Origin: Chromatiales bacterium
Lineage (GTDB): Bacteria; Pseudomonadota; Gammaproteobacteria; Steroidobacterales; GCA-2729495
Length of the DNA stretch: 64,000 bases
Direction of reading: 5' to 3'
NCBI GenBank assembly: GCA_016789845.1
Contig: JAEUQA010000037.1
Span: 117,018 to 181,017, forward strand
Each line of letters begins with the position of its first letter. The first letter of the stretch is position 1. Below the pieces are notes generated by a model. It saw nothing but the letters and a program-made list of their open reading frames with translations, made no database searches and was not told the DNA's origin. Below are positions 9,094 through 17,999 of this stretch, piece by piece. Both the position numbers and the translations under genes were made by a program.

Positions 9094-10431
9094 GTGACGG
9101 AAACAGCAGCAGCGGAAATGTTGCCCGAGCGGCCCTGGCGGACCGCAGCGTCCCTGGCCCGGGACGGGGCCGGGCTGCCCGACTGGCCGGCGGAGTGGCG
9201 GGCGAGCGCCCTGGCCCGACTCGATGAAGCCGGGATGCCCGACGGCAGCGACGAGGAGTGGCGCTACACCAGCCTGACGGCCTGGGGGCAGCGCTGGTCA
9301 GACTACCTGGCCGCCGCCGGCCAGCCCGCCGCAATAACGTTGCCAGCCGTACCCTCCATGCAGCCAGGCTCGGTGGCCCGGCCGGCGGCCATACACGTGC
9401 AGGTGGTCAACGGCGCGCTGCTCACGCAGACGGGCGCCACCCCGCCCGGCCTGTTCGTGGGCTCGCTCCGGCAGCTGCCTCCGGAACTGAGGGGTCGCGC
9501 GGCGGAGCTGCTCGGGAAATCGGCCGGCCTGCCGCCGGAGCAGCTCGTCGACCTGAACTCGGCGCTGGTCAGCGACGTGATTCTCATCGGCACTGACGCA
9601 GGCACCTCTTTCGATGGTTTGCCGGTCCACATCCACCTCCAGGGGAGCGGCTCGCCGGCCTTCAGCCACCCACGGATCCTGGTGGACGTGGCGCGCAGCA
9701 GCCGGCTGACGCTGACTATCGAGCACTCGGGCGCCGACGGCATGCTGGCCAATGCGGTGACCCAGGCCTGGATAGGCCACGGCGCGCACCTGGACCTGGT
9801 GCGCGTCCAATCCCTGCCGGACGACGGGATGCTCACGGACACCAGCCACATCGACCTTGCCGCGGCGGCGTCGGCAAGGATCACCAGCGTGGACCTCGGC
9901 GGACTCCTGAGCCGGCAGTCGATGACCGTCGTCCTCGCCGGCGCCGGCAGTTCGGCCACCGTGGACGGCCTGTTTCTCGCGGACGACCGGCGGCACATCG
10001 ACAACCGCACGCTGCTCGAGCACCGGGCGCCGGGAACCACCAGCCGCGAGTCGTTCCGGGGACTGGCGGACGGCCACGGTCGCGGCATCTTCAATGGCAA
10101 GATCATCGTCATGCCGGGAGCAGAGGGCAGCAACGCGGCGCTTTCGAACCGTAACCTGCTGCTGGCGGCAACCGCGGAGATCGACACCAAGCCGGAGCTG
10201 GAAATCTACGTGGACGACGTGAAGTGCAGCCACGGGGCCACGACGGGTCAGCTCGATGCCAACGCCCTCTTCTACCTGCGCTCCCGGGGGCTGGACCCCG
10301 CAGCGGCGCGCCAGGTCCTGACTGCCGCGTTCCTGCGCGAAGCCCTCGGCCACATTGCGCTGCCGGAACTGCGGGAGCGGCTCGAAGCCCGACTGCAGGA
10401 GAAGCTGGGCGGTGGGGTGCGACACCCGTGA
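9094..10431 (+). CDS. sufD: SufD Fe-S cluster assembly subunit
   Basis: SufD is the SufB paralogue that completes the SufBC2D complex and helps acquire iron. The 445-aa protein carries the C-terminal motif VKCSHGATTGQLD, with the conserved Cys-Ser-His, followed by ALFYLRSRGLDPAAARQVL. The annotated start is GTG 9094; ATG 9118 is a shorter alternative. Its stop TGA overlaps the sufS GTG start, indicating coupled translation. Confidence 0.95.
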   Translation: MTETAAAEMLPERPWRTAASLARDGAGLPDWPAEWRASALARLDEAGMPDGSDEEWRYTSLTAWGQRWSDYLAAAGQPAAITLPAVPSMQPGSVARPAAIHVQVVNGALLTQTGATPPGLFVGSLRQLPPELRGRAAELLGKSAGLPPEQLVDLNSALVSDVILIGTDAGTSFDGLPVHIHLQGSGSPAFSHPRILVDVARSSRLTLTIEHSGADGMLANAVTQAWIGHGAHLDLVRVQSLPDDGMLTDTSHIDLAAAASARITSVDLGGLLSRQSMTVVLAGAGSSATVDGLFLADDRRHIDNRTLLEHRAPGTTSRESFRGLADGHGRGIFNGKIIVMPGAEGSNAALSNRNLLLAATAEIDTKPELEIYVDDVKCSHGATTGQLDANALFYLRSRGLDPAAARQVLTAAFLREALGHIALPELRERLEARLQEKLGGGVRHP

Positions 10432-11639
10432 ACGTCACGGCCATCCGCCGGGATTTTCCGATCCTCGCACAGCAGGTGAATGGTCATCCGCTCGCGTACC
10501 TGGACAATGCCGCCTCGTCCCAGCACCCGCTCCAGGTACTGGAGGCGATCCAGCACTACTACACCCATGACCATGCCAACATTCACCGGGGCGTTCACAC
10601 CCTGAGCCACCGGGCCACGGACCTCTACGAGGGTGCGCGGGAGACCGTCCGGGCGTTCATCAACGCCGGCTCCCTGCGCGAGATCGTCTTTACCCGCGGG
10701 ACCACCGAGGCCATCAATCTGGTGGCGTTCAGCTTCGGCCAGCGCCTGGCACCCGGCGACGAGATCCTCATCACGACGATGGAGCACCACTCCAACATCG
10801 TGCCCTGGCAGCTGCTGTGCGAGCGAAGCGGCGCCGTGCTCCGCGTCGCCCCCATCAACGACGCGGGCGAACTGCTGCTCGACGAGTTCGTCCAACTGCT
10901 CGGCCCGCGCACCAGGCTGGTATCGGTGGCCCACGTGTCGAACGCGCTCGGCACGGTGAATCCGGTGAAGGCGATCGTCGCCGCCGCCCGGGCCCGTGGC
11001 ATTCCCGTGCTCCTGGACGGCGCGCAGGCGATCGCCCACGGGGCCGTGGACGTTCGTGAGCTGGATTGTGATTTCTACGCGTTCTCCGGCCACAAGATGT
11101 GCGGCCCGACCGGCACCGGAGTGCTCTACGGCCGGGAGGCCATCTTGAGGGACATGCCCCCCTGGCAGGGTGGCGGCGACATGATCCGCACCGTCAGCTT
11201 CAGTGGCACGACCTACAACGACCTGCCCTACCGACTCGAGGCCGGAACCCCGCATATCGCGGGTGCGGTGGGCCTCGCAGCCGCCATCCGCTACCTGACG
11301 GCTATCGGCATGGCCAATATCGCGGCGTGGGAGGCCGAACTCCTGGCCTATGCCACGGCAGCGCTGGCGCAGATCCCGGAAGTGAAGCTCATCGGTACCG
11401 CGCGCCACAAGGCCGGGCTCGTGTCCTTCAACGTGGACGGCATCCATCCTCACGACCTGGGCACGGTCCTGGACCAGCAGGGCGTGGCCATTCGGGCAGG
11501 CCACCACTGCGCGATGCCGGTGATGGAGCGCTTCGGCCTGGCCGGAACGGCGCGGGCATCGTTTGCGTTCTACAACACCACCGGCGAGATCGACCAGCTC
11601 GTCGACGCCGTGCGGGTTGCGCAGCGGATGTTCGCCTGA
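10428..11639 (+). CDS. sufS: SufS cysteine desulfurase
   Basis: SufS is a PLP enzyme that removes sulfur from cysteine to feed cluster assembly. It shows the group II desulfurase signatures: THxx-type substrate region NIHRGVHTLSHRAT, the PLP lysine in FSGHKMCGPTG, and the catalytic cysteine in RAGHHCAMPVM. The start is GTG 10428, which overlaps the sufD stop (GTGA) and gives VNVTAIRRDFPIL, matching the family N-terminus (403 aa). The longer open frame upstream lies inside sufD and is rejected. Confidence 0.96.
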   Translation: MNVTAIRRDFPILAQQVNGHPLAYLDNAASSQHPLQVLEAIQHYYTHDHANIHRGVHTLSHRATDLYEGARETVRAFINAGSLREIVFTRGTTEAINLVAFSFGQRLAPGDEILITTMEHHSNIVPWQLLCERSGAVLRVAPINDAGELLLDEFVQLLGPRTRLVSVAHVSNALGTVNPVKAIVAAARARGIPVLLDGAQAIAHGAVDVRELDCDFYAFSGHKMCGPTGTGVLYGREAILRDMPPWQGGGDMIRTVSFSGTTYNDLPYRLEAGTPHIAGAVGLAAAIRYLTAIGMANIAAWEAELLAYATAALAQIPEVKLIGTARHKAGLVSFNVDGIHPHDLGTVLDQQGVAIRAGHHCAMPVMERFGLAGTARASFAFYNTTGEIDQLVDAVRVAQRMFA

Positions 11640-12112
11640 TGTCCGCCCCCGCCCCCGCCCCCGACCTGCAGGGCCTCTACCGGCAGATCGTGCTGGACCA
11701 CAGCCGCCAGCCGCGGAACCAGCGCCGGCCGGAACACCCCGACCGCGAGGCCGAGGGCCACAACCCGCTGTGCGGCGACAAGATCCGGGTGTACGCGCGG
11801 CTGCGGGATGACAGCGTGGAGGACGTGGCCTTCGAGGCGTCGGGCTGTGCGATCTGCATCGCCTCGGCCTCCCTCATGACCGAGGCGGCAGTGGGCCGCG
11901 CCGTGCCGATGGTCCGGGCCCTGGGGCAGCAGTTTGAGGCAGCCCTGTCGCCGGGCGGCGGGCACCTTCCCGGCGACCTCGCGGCGCTGGCCGGTGTCGG
12001 CCAGTATCCGTCCCGGATCCGCTGCGCAACCCTGCCTTGGAAGACGCTGCTGGCCGCACTCGATGCCTCCCCTGAAACCGTGACAACTGAACAGATGAGC
12101 CCATCCCGATGA
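11639..12112 (+). CDS. sufU: SufU-type zinc-dependent sulfurtransferase / scaffold
   Basis: SufU accepts persulfide sulfur from SufS through a zinc-bound cysteine. This 157-aa protein has the three conserved cysteine regions, NPLCGDK, ASGCAICIAS and RIRCATLPW, of the IscU-like SufU family. Its ATG overlaps the sufS stop as TGATG. No sufE or sufA is present in the operon, so SufU is the likely sulfur acceptor here. This pairing is best known from Gram-positives but also occurs in some proteobacteria. Confidence 0.92.
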   Translation: MSAPAPAPDLQGLYRQIVLDHSRQPRNQRRPEHPDREAEGHNPLCGDKIRVYARLRDDSVEDVAFEASGCAICIASASLMTEAAVGRAVPMVRALGQQFEAALSPGGGHLPGDLAALAGVGQYPSRIRCATLPWKTLLAALDASPETVTTEQMSPSR

Positions 12113-12660
12113 GCAGTGCGGACAATGAACCGGTCGTGGTCAGACGCGACGTGGAAGGCCTGATGGTTCCGTCGGGCATCCCGATAACGATCCCGCTGGA
12201 TTCGCTCGTGTACATTACCCAGGCCATGGGCGGCAGTTTCACCGTCTATTTCGACGGCAATCTGGTGCGCGTACCCGGAATCGACGCCGATGCCCTGGGC
12301 AAGGAGCCCGTGAGGCCGCCAGCCCTCCCGGAGAACGCCACCGACGAACAGCTCGAGGCGATCGTCTGGGAGCAGCTGAAGACCATCTACGACCCCGAGA
12401 TCCCGATCAACATCGTCGAACTCGGCCTGGTCTACGCATGCGAGATCCGGCGCCTGCCGTCCGGGCAGCGGGGTGTCAGCGTCCGGATGACGGTGACGGC
12501 ACCCGGCTGCGGCATGGGCGAGATCCTCGTGGAGGAAGCCCGGCAGAAGATCAGCATGATCCCCACCATCGACGAGGTGGAGGTGGAGCTCGTCTTCGAT
12601 CCGCCCTGGAGCCAGGACATGATGTCGGAGGCTGCGCGCCTCGAAGCCGGGTTGATGTAA
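12109..12660 (+). CDS. sufT: SufT Fe-S assembly auxiliary protein (MIP18/DUF59 domain)
   Basis: SufT is an auxiliary maturation factor with a DUF59 domain, thought to help deliver or maintain Fe-S clusters. The 183-aa protein has a short N-terminal beta-rich part. The DUF59 core follows from about residue 80, with DPEIPINIVELGLVY, the conserved cysteine in TAPGCGMG, and the terminal DPPWSQDMMSEAAR block. ATG 12109 overlaps the sufU stop by 4 bp. It is a regular neighbour of sufBCDSU in proteobacteria. Confidence 0.92.
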   Translation: MSSADNEPVVVRRDVEGLMVPSGIPITIPLDSLVYITQAMGGSFTVYFDGNLVRVPGIDADALGKEPVRPPALPENATDEQLEAIVWEQLKTIYDPEIPINIVELGLVYACEIRRLPSGQRGVSVRMTVTAPGCGMGEILVEEARQKISMIPTIDEVEVELVFDPPWSQDMMSEAARLEAGLM

Positions 12661-12669
12661 GCCGGGAAC

Positions 12670-13179
12670 ATGCGCCGCAAGCGTCAGCTGACCCTGCTCC
12701 GGCACGCCAAGTCGTCCTGGGACGATGCCGGCGTGAAGGACCGGGATCGCCCGCTCAACGAGCGCGGCGAGCGCGATGCGCCCCTCATGGGGCGCCGTCT
12801 GCGGGACCGGGGGGCCAGGCCCACCCTGATCCTCACTAGCCCTGCAGTCCGCGCGCGGCGCACGGCCCAGATCATTGCCCGCGAGATCGGTTATCCCCAG
12901 GAGTTCCTGCAGCGCGAGGAGGAACTCTACCTGGCCTCGCCTGAAGAGATCATCGCCGTCATCGCACGCCAGGACAGCAGCTATCGTGACCTGATCGTCT
13001 GCGGCCACAATCCGGGCCTGACCGAACTGGCCAACCGGCTGACCGGCGCCGGGATCGACAACGTGCCGACCACGGGCGTGGTCGTCATCGGCCTGGACCT
13101 GCCGAGCTGGGCTGGTCTCGAGGGCGCGGAAGGGGAGCTGCTGCTCTTCGACTATCCGCGGCGCGACCGCCTGGCCTGA
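12670..13179 (+). CDS. SixA-like histidine phosphatase
   Basis: This is a small (169 aa) histidine phosphatase of the branch that includes SixA. The RHG catalytic motif appears as LLRHAKSSW at residues 9-16. The partner arginine and histidine regions are TSPAVRARRTA and VCGHNPGLTELA. SixA removes phosphate from His-containing phosphotransfer domains in E. coli, but the substrate here is not shown. It starts 9 bp after sufT, so it may be the last gene of the SUF transcript. Its stop TGA directly abuts the stop of the convergent sppA, with no intervening base. Confidence 0.85.
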   Translation: MRRKRQLTLLRHAKSSWDDAGVKDRDRPLNERGERDAPLMGRRLRDRGARPTLILTSPAVRARRTAQIIAREIGYPQEFLQREEELYLASPEEIIAVIARQDSSYRDLIVCGHNPGLTELANRLTGAGIDNVPTTGVVVIGLDLPSWAGLEGAEGELLLFDYPRRDRLA

Positions 13180-15057
13180 CTACTCGATCACGCAGAGGCA
13201 GTGCGCGTAGATGCCGCGCGGGTCGTTGAAGCGCGACAGCAGCTTCAGCTCACGGTCGAGGCGGCTCACCACGTCACCGACGATGCCGGCCCCGGGGCCG
13301 CGCAGCCCCGCGAGGAACGAGCCAAAGCCGAGACTGTCGGCCATTCGCACTGCCCGTGCGCCAAGTCCCGAGGCCAAGCGCTGCAGGAACGGCAGCTTCG
13401 GCTGGACGTAGCGGCGACCGTAGGCACCCTCCTCCAGGCCCGCCAGCGCCGCTGCGGCCTCAACGGCCTCATCGAGCCCGCCGATGCGGTCCACCAGGCC
13501 GCGCTCCCGCGCGTCGGCGCCGATCCAGACCCGCCCCCTGGCGACGCCATCGGCCTGCTCGTAAGTCAGCTTGCGGGTTTCAGCCACCTTGCCAACGAAG
13601 ATCCGGTAGGCATCCTCGACGCTGGCAGTCAGGAGGCGCCGGGCGTCGTCGCCCAGCGGCCTGTCGGCACGCAGCTGGCCCGCGAGGCGCGTCGTGCCGA
13701 AGCCGTCGACGTGCACGCCGACCCTGTCCAGCGTGCGGGGGACCGTCGGCACGATGGCGCCAACGCCGATCGAGCCGGTGATGGTCGTGTTGCGGGCCCA
13801 GATCTCGTCGGCCTGCATCGCGATGTAGTAGCCGCCGGAAGCTGCCACGCTGCTCATGGAGGCAATTACGGGCTTGCCGGCCGCCTTCAGCGCCTCGATC
13901 TCGTCAAAGATGACTTCCGAGGCGAACATGCTGCCCCCCGGGCTGTCGATGCGCAGCACGACGGCATCGATGGCGTCATCCAGCCTGGCGCTGCGGATTT
14001 CGGCGGCGAGGGTGTCGCCACCGATGGTTCCCGGAGCCGCTTCGCCATCGACGATCTGGCCCGACGCCACGATGACGCCCACATTGCGCTCCCTGCCATC
14101 CTGCAGGCGCTGCTCGATGCCGGTCGCCAGGGCATAGGCCCGGAAGTCGATGGCGCTGTAGCTGCCGTCTTCGGTCTTGCTCTCGCCCACCAGCTCGATC
14201 AGGTAGTCATCGACTTCCGGGCGGCTCATGAGCCTGTCGACGAGGCCGGCTTTGACGGCGGCACGGGCGGCGTTGCCCTGCTCGGCCTCGACACGGCCGG
14301 CCAGGTCGTCCGCGTAGGCCTGCAGGGCGCCCGGCTGCAGCTTGCGTGCCGTTGCCACGTCCTGCTCCCAGGCGGCCCAGAGACCGGCCAGCCAGACCCG
14401 GCTGGCCTCCCGGTCCTCGGCGGACATGTCATCCCGGATGAAGGGCTCCACGAAGGACTTGAACTCGCCGACGCGGAACACGTTCAGATCGACCTGAAGC
14501 TTCTCGAGCGCGCTACGGAAGAATGTCCGGTAGTAGTCGTAGCCCTCGAGGTACACGAGCCCGAGCTCGTGCATGATGACTTCGTCGGCCTGGGACGCAA
14601 GGTAATACTGGTCCCGCGTGTAGCCGCTGCCAACGGCGATGACCTTCTTGCCGGACTCGCGCACCATCCGGATCTTGTCCCCGATGGTCTGCAGCTTGGC
14701 GAGCCCGCCGCCCTCGAGGCCGTCCAGGTCCAGGACGACTGCCTTGATGCGCTTGTCGGCGGCGGCGCGCTCGAGACTGTCGGTGATCTCACGCACCAGG
14801 GTCTGTGGCGGTGCCTGGTTGTTGAGGTCCGCCAGGGCCCGGTCCAGCGGGCTGCCTTCGAGTTGCTCCACCAGCGTGCCGCTCGGATTGATTACCAGTG
14901 CTGCCGACGACGGCACGGCCTTCGGCTGGCCGACTGCGCCCGCCAGGAGGACCGCGAATATCGCCAGCAGCAGGAGGAGGTGCAGTATCCGGCGCAGCGT
15001 ATTCAGGCCATACCAGATGGCCCGCAGGAGGTTGCCGATGAAGCGGAAGATGAACAT
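13180..15057 (-). CDS. sppA: Signal peptide peptidase SppA, 67K type
   Basis: SppA is an inner-membrane serine protease that degrades cleaved signal peptides. At 625 aa it is the long, two-domain form seen in E. coli. It has an N-terminal membrane anchor (residues ~25-43, LLLLLAIFAVLLAGAVG), a first domain with the catalytic lysine region VGEFKSFVEPFIRDDM, and a second domain with the nucleophile serine in DSPGGSMFASE. GGAG lies ~8 nt before ATG 15057. It starts 14 bp after the propeller lipoprotein gene, so it is probably the promoter-distal gene of the leftward run. Confidence 0.94.
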   Translation of the reverse strand: MFIFRFIGNLLRAIWYGLNTLRRILHLLLLLAIFAVLLAGAVGQPKAVPSSAALVINPSGTLVEQLEGSPLDRALADLNNQAPPQTLVREITDSLERAAADKRIKAVVLDLDGLEGGGLAKLQTIGDKIRMVRESGKKVIAVGSGYTRDQYYLASQADEVIMHELGLVYLEGYDYYRTFFRSALEKLQVDLNVFRVGEFKSFVEPFIRDDMSAEDREASRVWLAGLWAAWEQDVATARKLQPGALQAYADDLAGRVEAEQGNAARAAVKAGLVDRLMSRPEVDDYLIELVGESKTEDGSYSAIDFRAYALATGIEQRLQDGRERNVGVIVASGQIVDGEAAPGTIGGDTLAAEIRSARLDDAIDAVVLRIDSPGGSMFASEVIFDEIEALKAAGKPVIASMSSVAASGGYYIAMQADEIWARNTTITGSIGVGAIVPTVPRTLDRVGVHVDGFGTTRLAGQLRADRPLGDDARRLLTASVEDAYRIFVGKVAETRKLTYEQADGVARGRVWIGADARERGLVDRIGGLDEAVEAAAALAGLEEGAYGRRYVQPKLPFLQRLASGLGARAVRMADSLGFGSFLAGLRGPGAGIVGDVVSRLDRELKLLSRFNDPRGIYAHCLCVIE

Positions 15058-15071
15058 ATGCCGGCTCCGAA

Positions 15072-16187
15072 CTAGCCCGTGTAGCTGATGCGATAAATCA
15101 CGCCGCGCTGGTCGTCGCTCACCAGGAGGGAGCCGTCGGGAGCCACGAGCAGGTCGACCGGCCTGCCCAGCACCTCGTCACCCTGCAGCCAGCCCTCGAT
15201 GAACGGCTCGTAGGACACGGCCTCGTTGCCCTTCAGGCGCACGAGGCTCACGCGGTAGCCCGTCTTGCCTGCCGCCTTGCTCCGGTTCCACGAGCCGTGC
15301 TCCGCAATGAAGACCTGACCGCGATATTCCGCCGGGAACATGCGCCCTGTGTAGAACTTGACGGCCAGCGGGGCGACGTGGGGTCCGAGGGCCTGGACGG
15401 GTGCCACCGCGTTGCCGCAGCTGCCCGCCGACCCGAACTCCGGATCGGCAATGGTCCCGCCATGACAATAGGGAAAGCCGAAGTCCAGTCCCGCGCGTGA
15501 CGCGCGGTTCAGCTCGCAGGCAGGCACGTCGTCGCCCATCATGTCCCGGCCATTGTCGGTAAACCACAGTTCCTTCGTCGTCGGGTGCCACGTCAGGCCC
15601 ACCGAGTTGCGCACACCCGTGGCCACCACCTCGCGCCCCGTCCCGTCGGGGTTCATCCGGAGGATCACGCCAAACCCGGGCTCCACGCAGACGTTGCACG
15701 GCGCCCCGACGGGAACATACAACTTCCCGTCCGGACCGACCGCGAGGTACTTCCAGGAATGCAGGGCGCCCTTGAACGGGAGTGCCGCGTCGATGATTTC
15801 GGGCGGCGGTGGCCTGTCCAGGCTGGCCTCGGCGGCGGGATAGCGGAGCAGGCGCTTTTGCTCCGCCACGTACAGGGCCCCCTCGTGCAGTGCCACCCCG
15901 TTGGGCATGGTCAGGCCCTCGGCAAACCTGAGAACCGAAGGGTTGCCGCCGAGGGCGTTGCGGACGGCGTACACGGTGCCGCCGGACCGGGTACCGACGA
16001 ACAGCGTGCCCCCCGCCCCGAGGGCCATGGAGCGTGCATTCGGGACGTTCTCCACGAGTATTTCCGCGCGGAACCCCGGGGGAACGCGCAGGAACTCCGC
16101 CGGCTTGCCGGCCGGCACGGCTGGCGCGCCGGCAGCGCAGCCTCCGGCCAGGACCACCATCATCAATGCTGGGAGTAACCGGGTCAT
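15072..16187 (-). CDS. PQQ-dependent sugar dehydrogenase-family beta-propeller lipoprotein
   Basis: This 371-aa protein has a lipoprotein signal peptide with the lipobox LAGGC (cysteine ~17) and a beta-propeller body of the glucose/sorbosone dehydrogenase superfamily. Typical blocks are RSMALGAGGTLFVGTRSGG, GVRNSVGLTWHPTTKELWFTDNG, FIAEHGSWNRS and DLLVAPDGSLLVSDD. Members use PQQ to oxidise sugars in the periplasm, but many lack enzymatic proof and some are not dehydrogenases. GGAGG ~8 nt before ATG 16187 supports the start. It lies 28 bp after the TRAP permease gene, suggesting co-expression with that transporter. The substrate is unknown. Confidence 0.82.
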   Translation of the reverse strand: MTRLLPALMMVVLAGGCAAGAPAVPAGKPAEFLRVPPGFRAEILVENVPNARSMALGAGGTLFVGTRSGGTVYAVRNALGGNPSVLRFAEGLTMPNGVALHEGALYVAEQKRLLRYPAAEASLDRPPPPEIIDAALPFKGALHSWKYLAVGPDGKLYVPVGAPCNVCVEPGFGVILRMNPDGTGREVVATGVRNSVGLTWHPTTKELWFTDNGRDMMGDDVPACELNRASRAGLDFGFPYCHGGTIADPEFGSAGSCGNAVAPVQALGPHVAPLAVKFYTGRMFPAEYRGQVFIAEHGSWNRSKAAGKTGYRVSLVRLKGNEAVSYEPFIEGWLQGDEVLGRPVDLLVAPDGSLLVSDDQRGVIYRISYTG

Positions 16188-16215
16188 CGGCGGGAACCTC
16201 CGGGTTGCTGTGGCG

Positions 16216-17475
16216 TCACTGCTTCAGGAACATCAGTGACAGGGACGGAACGAAGGTGATCAGCAGGACCGCCCCCAGAAGGATAAGCATGAACGGCAAA
16301 GTCGCAAGGCAGACTTCCAGAACGGGACGCCTGAATCGGTAGCTGGAGATGTACAGATTGAGGCCAATGGGTGGCAGGAGATAGCCAAGCTCCATCGTGG
16401 CCACGAAGATGATGCCAAGGTGCACCGGATCCACGCCGTACTGCGCCGCAACGGGGAGCATCAGCGGGACCACCAGCACCAACGCCGAGAAGATGTGCAG
16501 GATGCAGCCAATCAGCATCAGGAAGCAGATGAGCAGCAGCAGGAAGCTGGTCTGGCTGGAAACATACCGGGTCACCAGTTCGATCAGCTGCTGGGGGACC
16601 TGGGCATCGATCATGTAGTTGGTCGACGCCAGCGAGATGCCCAGGATCAGCAGGATGCCGCCCACGAGCACCATCGAGTCGCGCACGATGGCCGCCAGCC
16701 GGTTCAACGACACCTCGCGATAGATGAGCAGTTCCACGACCAGCACGTAGACGACCGTGACTGCCGCCGCCTCGGACACGGCGAAATAGCCGCTGTAGAT
16801 TCCACCCAGGACGACCACCGGCAGCGGCAGCTCCCAGATGGCTTCCCGGACGGCAGTGCGGACCTCTGTCCAGGAGAACTCCGAGAGCGGCCGGCGATTC
16901 GCCCGGTTGTGCCACAGGCAGAACGCGGCCAGGGCCAGCATCATGAGGATCCCGGGAACGATCCCCGCCACGAAGAGGGAATCGATCGACACCTCCGCGA
17001 TGATCCCGTAGATGATCAGCGGCAGCGACGGGGCAAACAGCAGGCCAAGGCTCCCGGACGACGTGACGAGGCCCAGGGTGAAGCGCTCGCCGTAGCCCGC
17101 CTGGATGAGCGCGGGAAACAGCAGGGCGCCAATTGCGATGATCGTCACACCGGAGCCGCCGGTGAAGGCCGTGAACAGCGAGCACGTGGCAACCGCCACC
17201 ATCGCCAGGCCGCCGGGCAACCAGCCGATGAGCGCGGCACTCAGGCGCACCAGCCTGGCCGCGGCCCGGCTTTCACTGAGCACGTATCCGGCGAACGTGA
17301 ACAGCGGGATGGCCAGCAGGATCGGGGTCTCGGCGATGCCGAAGATCTCGATCGGGACGGCAGTCAGGTCCACGTCCGCCCGGGAGAAGCCCAGGAGCGC
17401 GCCCGCACCGATGATGGCGAACAGTGGGGCCCCGAGGACCGCCAGCAGGACCAGCAGGAGACTGGTCAGGATCAT
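16216..17475 (-). CDS. TRAP transporter large permease (DctM family)
   Basis: This is the large membrane subunit of a TRAP-type secondary transporter, which uses an ion gradient to import a substrate captured by the DctP protein. The 419-aa protein has about a dozen hydrophobic segments and typical DctM patterns such as FTAFTGGSGVTIIAIGALLFPAL and LGYLLPPIGLNLYI. The longer upstream frame is rejected: ATG 17475 overlaps the small-subunit stop as ATGA and begins with the first membrane helix, MILTSLLLVLLAVLGAPLF. Confidence 0.93.
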   Translation of the reverse strand: MILTSLLLVLLAVLGAPLFAIIGAGALLGFSRADVDLTAVPIEIFGIAETPILLAIPLFTFAGYVLSESRAAARLVRLSAALIGWLPGGLAMVAVATCSLFTAFTGGSGVTIIAIGALLFPALIQAGYGERFTLGLVTSSGSLGLLFAPSLPLIIYGIIAEVSIDSLFVAGIVPGILMMLALAAFCLWHNRANRRPLSEFSWTEVRTAVREAIWELPLPVVVLGGIYSGYFAVSEAAAVTVVYVLVVELLIYREVSLNRLAAIVRDSMVLVGGILLILGISLASTNYMIDAQVPQQLIELVTRYVSSQTSFLLLLICFLMLIGCILHIFSALVLVVPLMLPVAAQYGVDPVHLGIIFVATMELGYLLPPIGLNLYISSYRFRRPVLEVCLATLPFMLILLGAVLLITFVPSLSLMFLKQ

Positions 17476-17999
17476 GCGGAGGTGCGCCCGGTCACCGCCT
17501 GCCGGGGCCGGAAGTGCCGGGGCAAACCCGCCAGATACCGATAGGTGATCAGGCCGAACGCCACGGGCAGGATCAGCTGGAAGGTCCACGCGGGCAGGGT
17601 CCCCAGCACCTGATCACCAAACTCCCGAGACTCGGCCACGAATCGCCAGGACTGCCAGGCGAGCACGGCGGAAACGCCGGCGGCGAAGAGGTCCACCAGG
17701 GCTGCCGTCACCCGCCGCCAGGCCGCGGGCAGGAACCGGGACAGCAGGTCGATGCGCAGGTGGACGTTGTCACGGCTCGCGGCGATGGCGCCAAGCATCG
17801 CTGCCCAGAGGACCAGCAGCCGCAGCGCCTCGTCGGCCCAGGACAACCCGCTGCCCAGCGCACTCCGCATGAGGACCTGGGACGCCGCAAGGCCGATCAT
17901 GAGGAACAGGACGGTGGCGAGCAGGGCGTTCTCGAGCCAGCGACCGAGCCGTTCGGCACGACCGGGAACATCGCCCGCCGGAAGGCCGGACTCGCTCAC
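17472..17999 (-). CDS. TRAP transporter small permease (DctQ family)
   Basis: This is the four-helix small membrane subunit that pairs with DctM. The 175-aa form from GTG 17999 shows helices around LENALLATVLFLMIGLAAS, LRLLVLWAAMLGAIAAS, VDLFAAGVSAVLAWQS and FQLILPVAFGLITYRYLAG, with the family motif SWADEALRLLVLW. The open frame continues to 18140, but that part lies inside dctP. GTG 17999 forms a GTGA overlap with the dctP stop, so it is the likely start. Confidence 0.9.
   Translation of the reverse strand: MSESGLPAGDVPGRAERLGRWLENALLATVLFLMIGLAASQVLMRSALGSGLSWADEALRLLVLWAAMLGAIAASRDNVHLRIDLLSRFLPAAWRRVTAALVDLFAAGVSAVLAWQSWRFVAESREFGDQVLGTLPAWTFQLILPVAFGLITYRYLAGLPRHFRPRQAVTGRTSA

Noticed and set aside
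13201..15075. 624-codon open frame opposite sppA
   Set aside because: Covers exactly the SppA gene in antisense with biased composition and no motifs.
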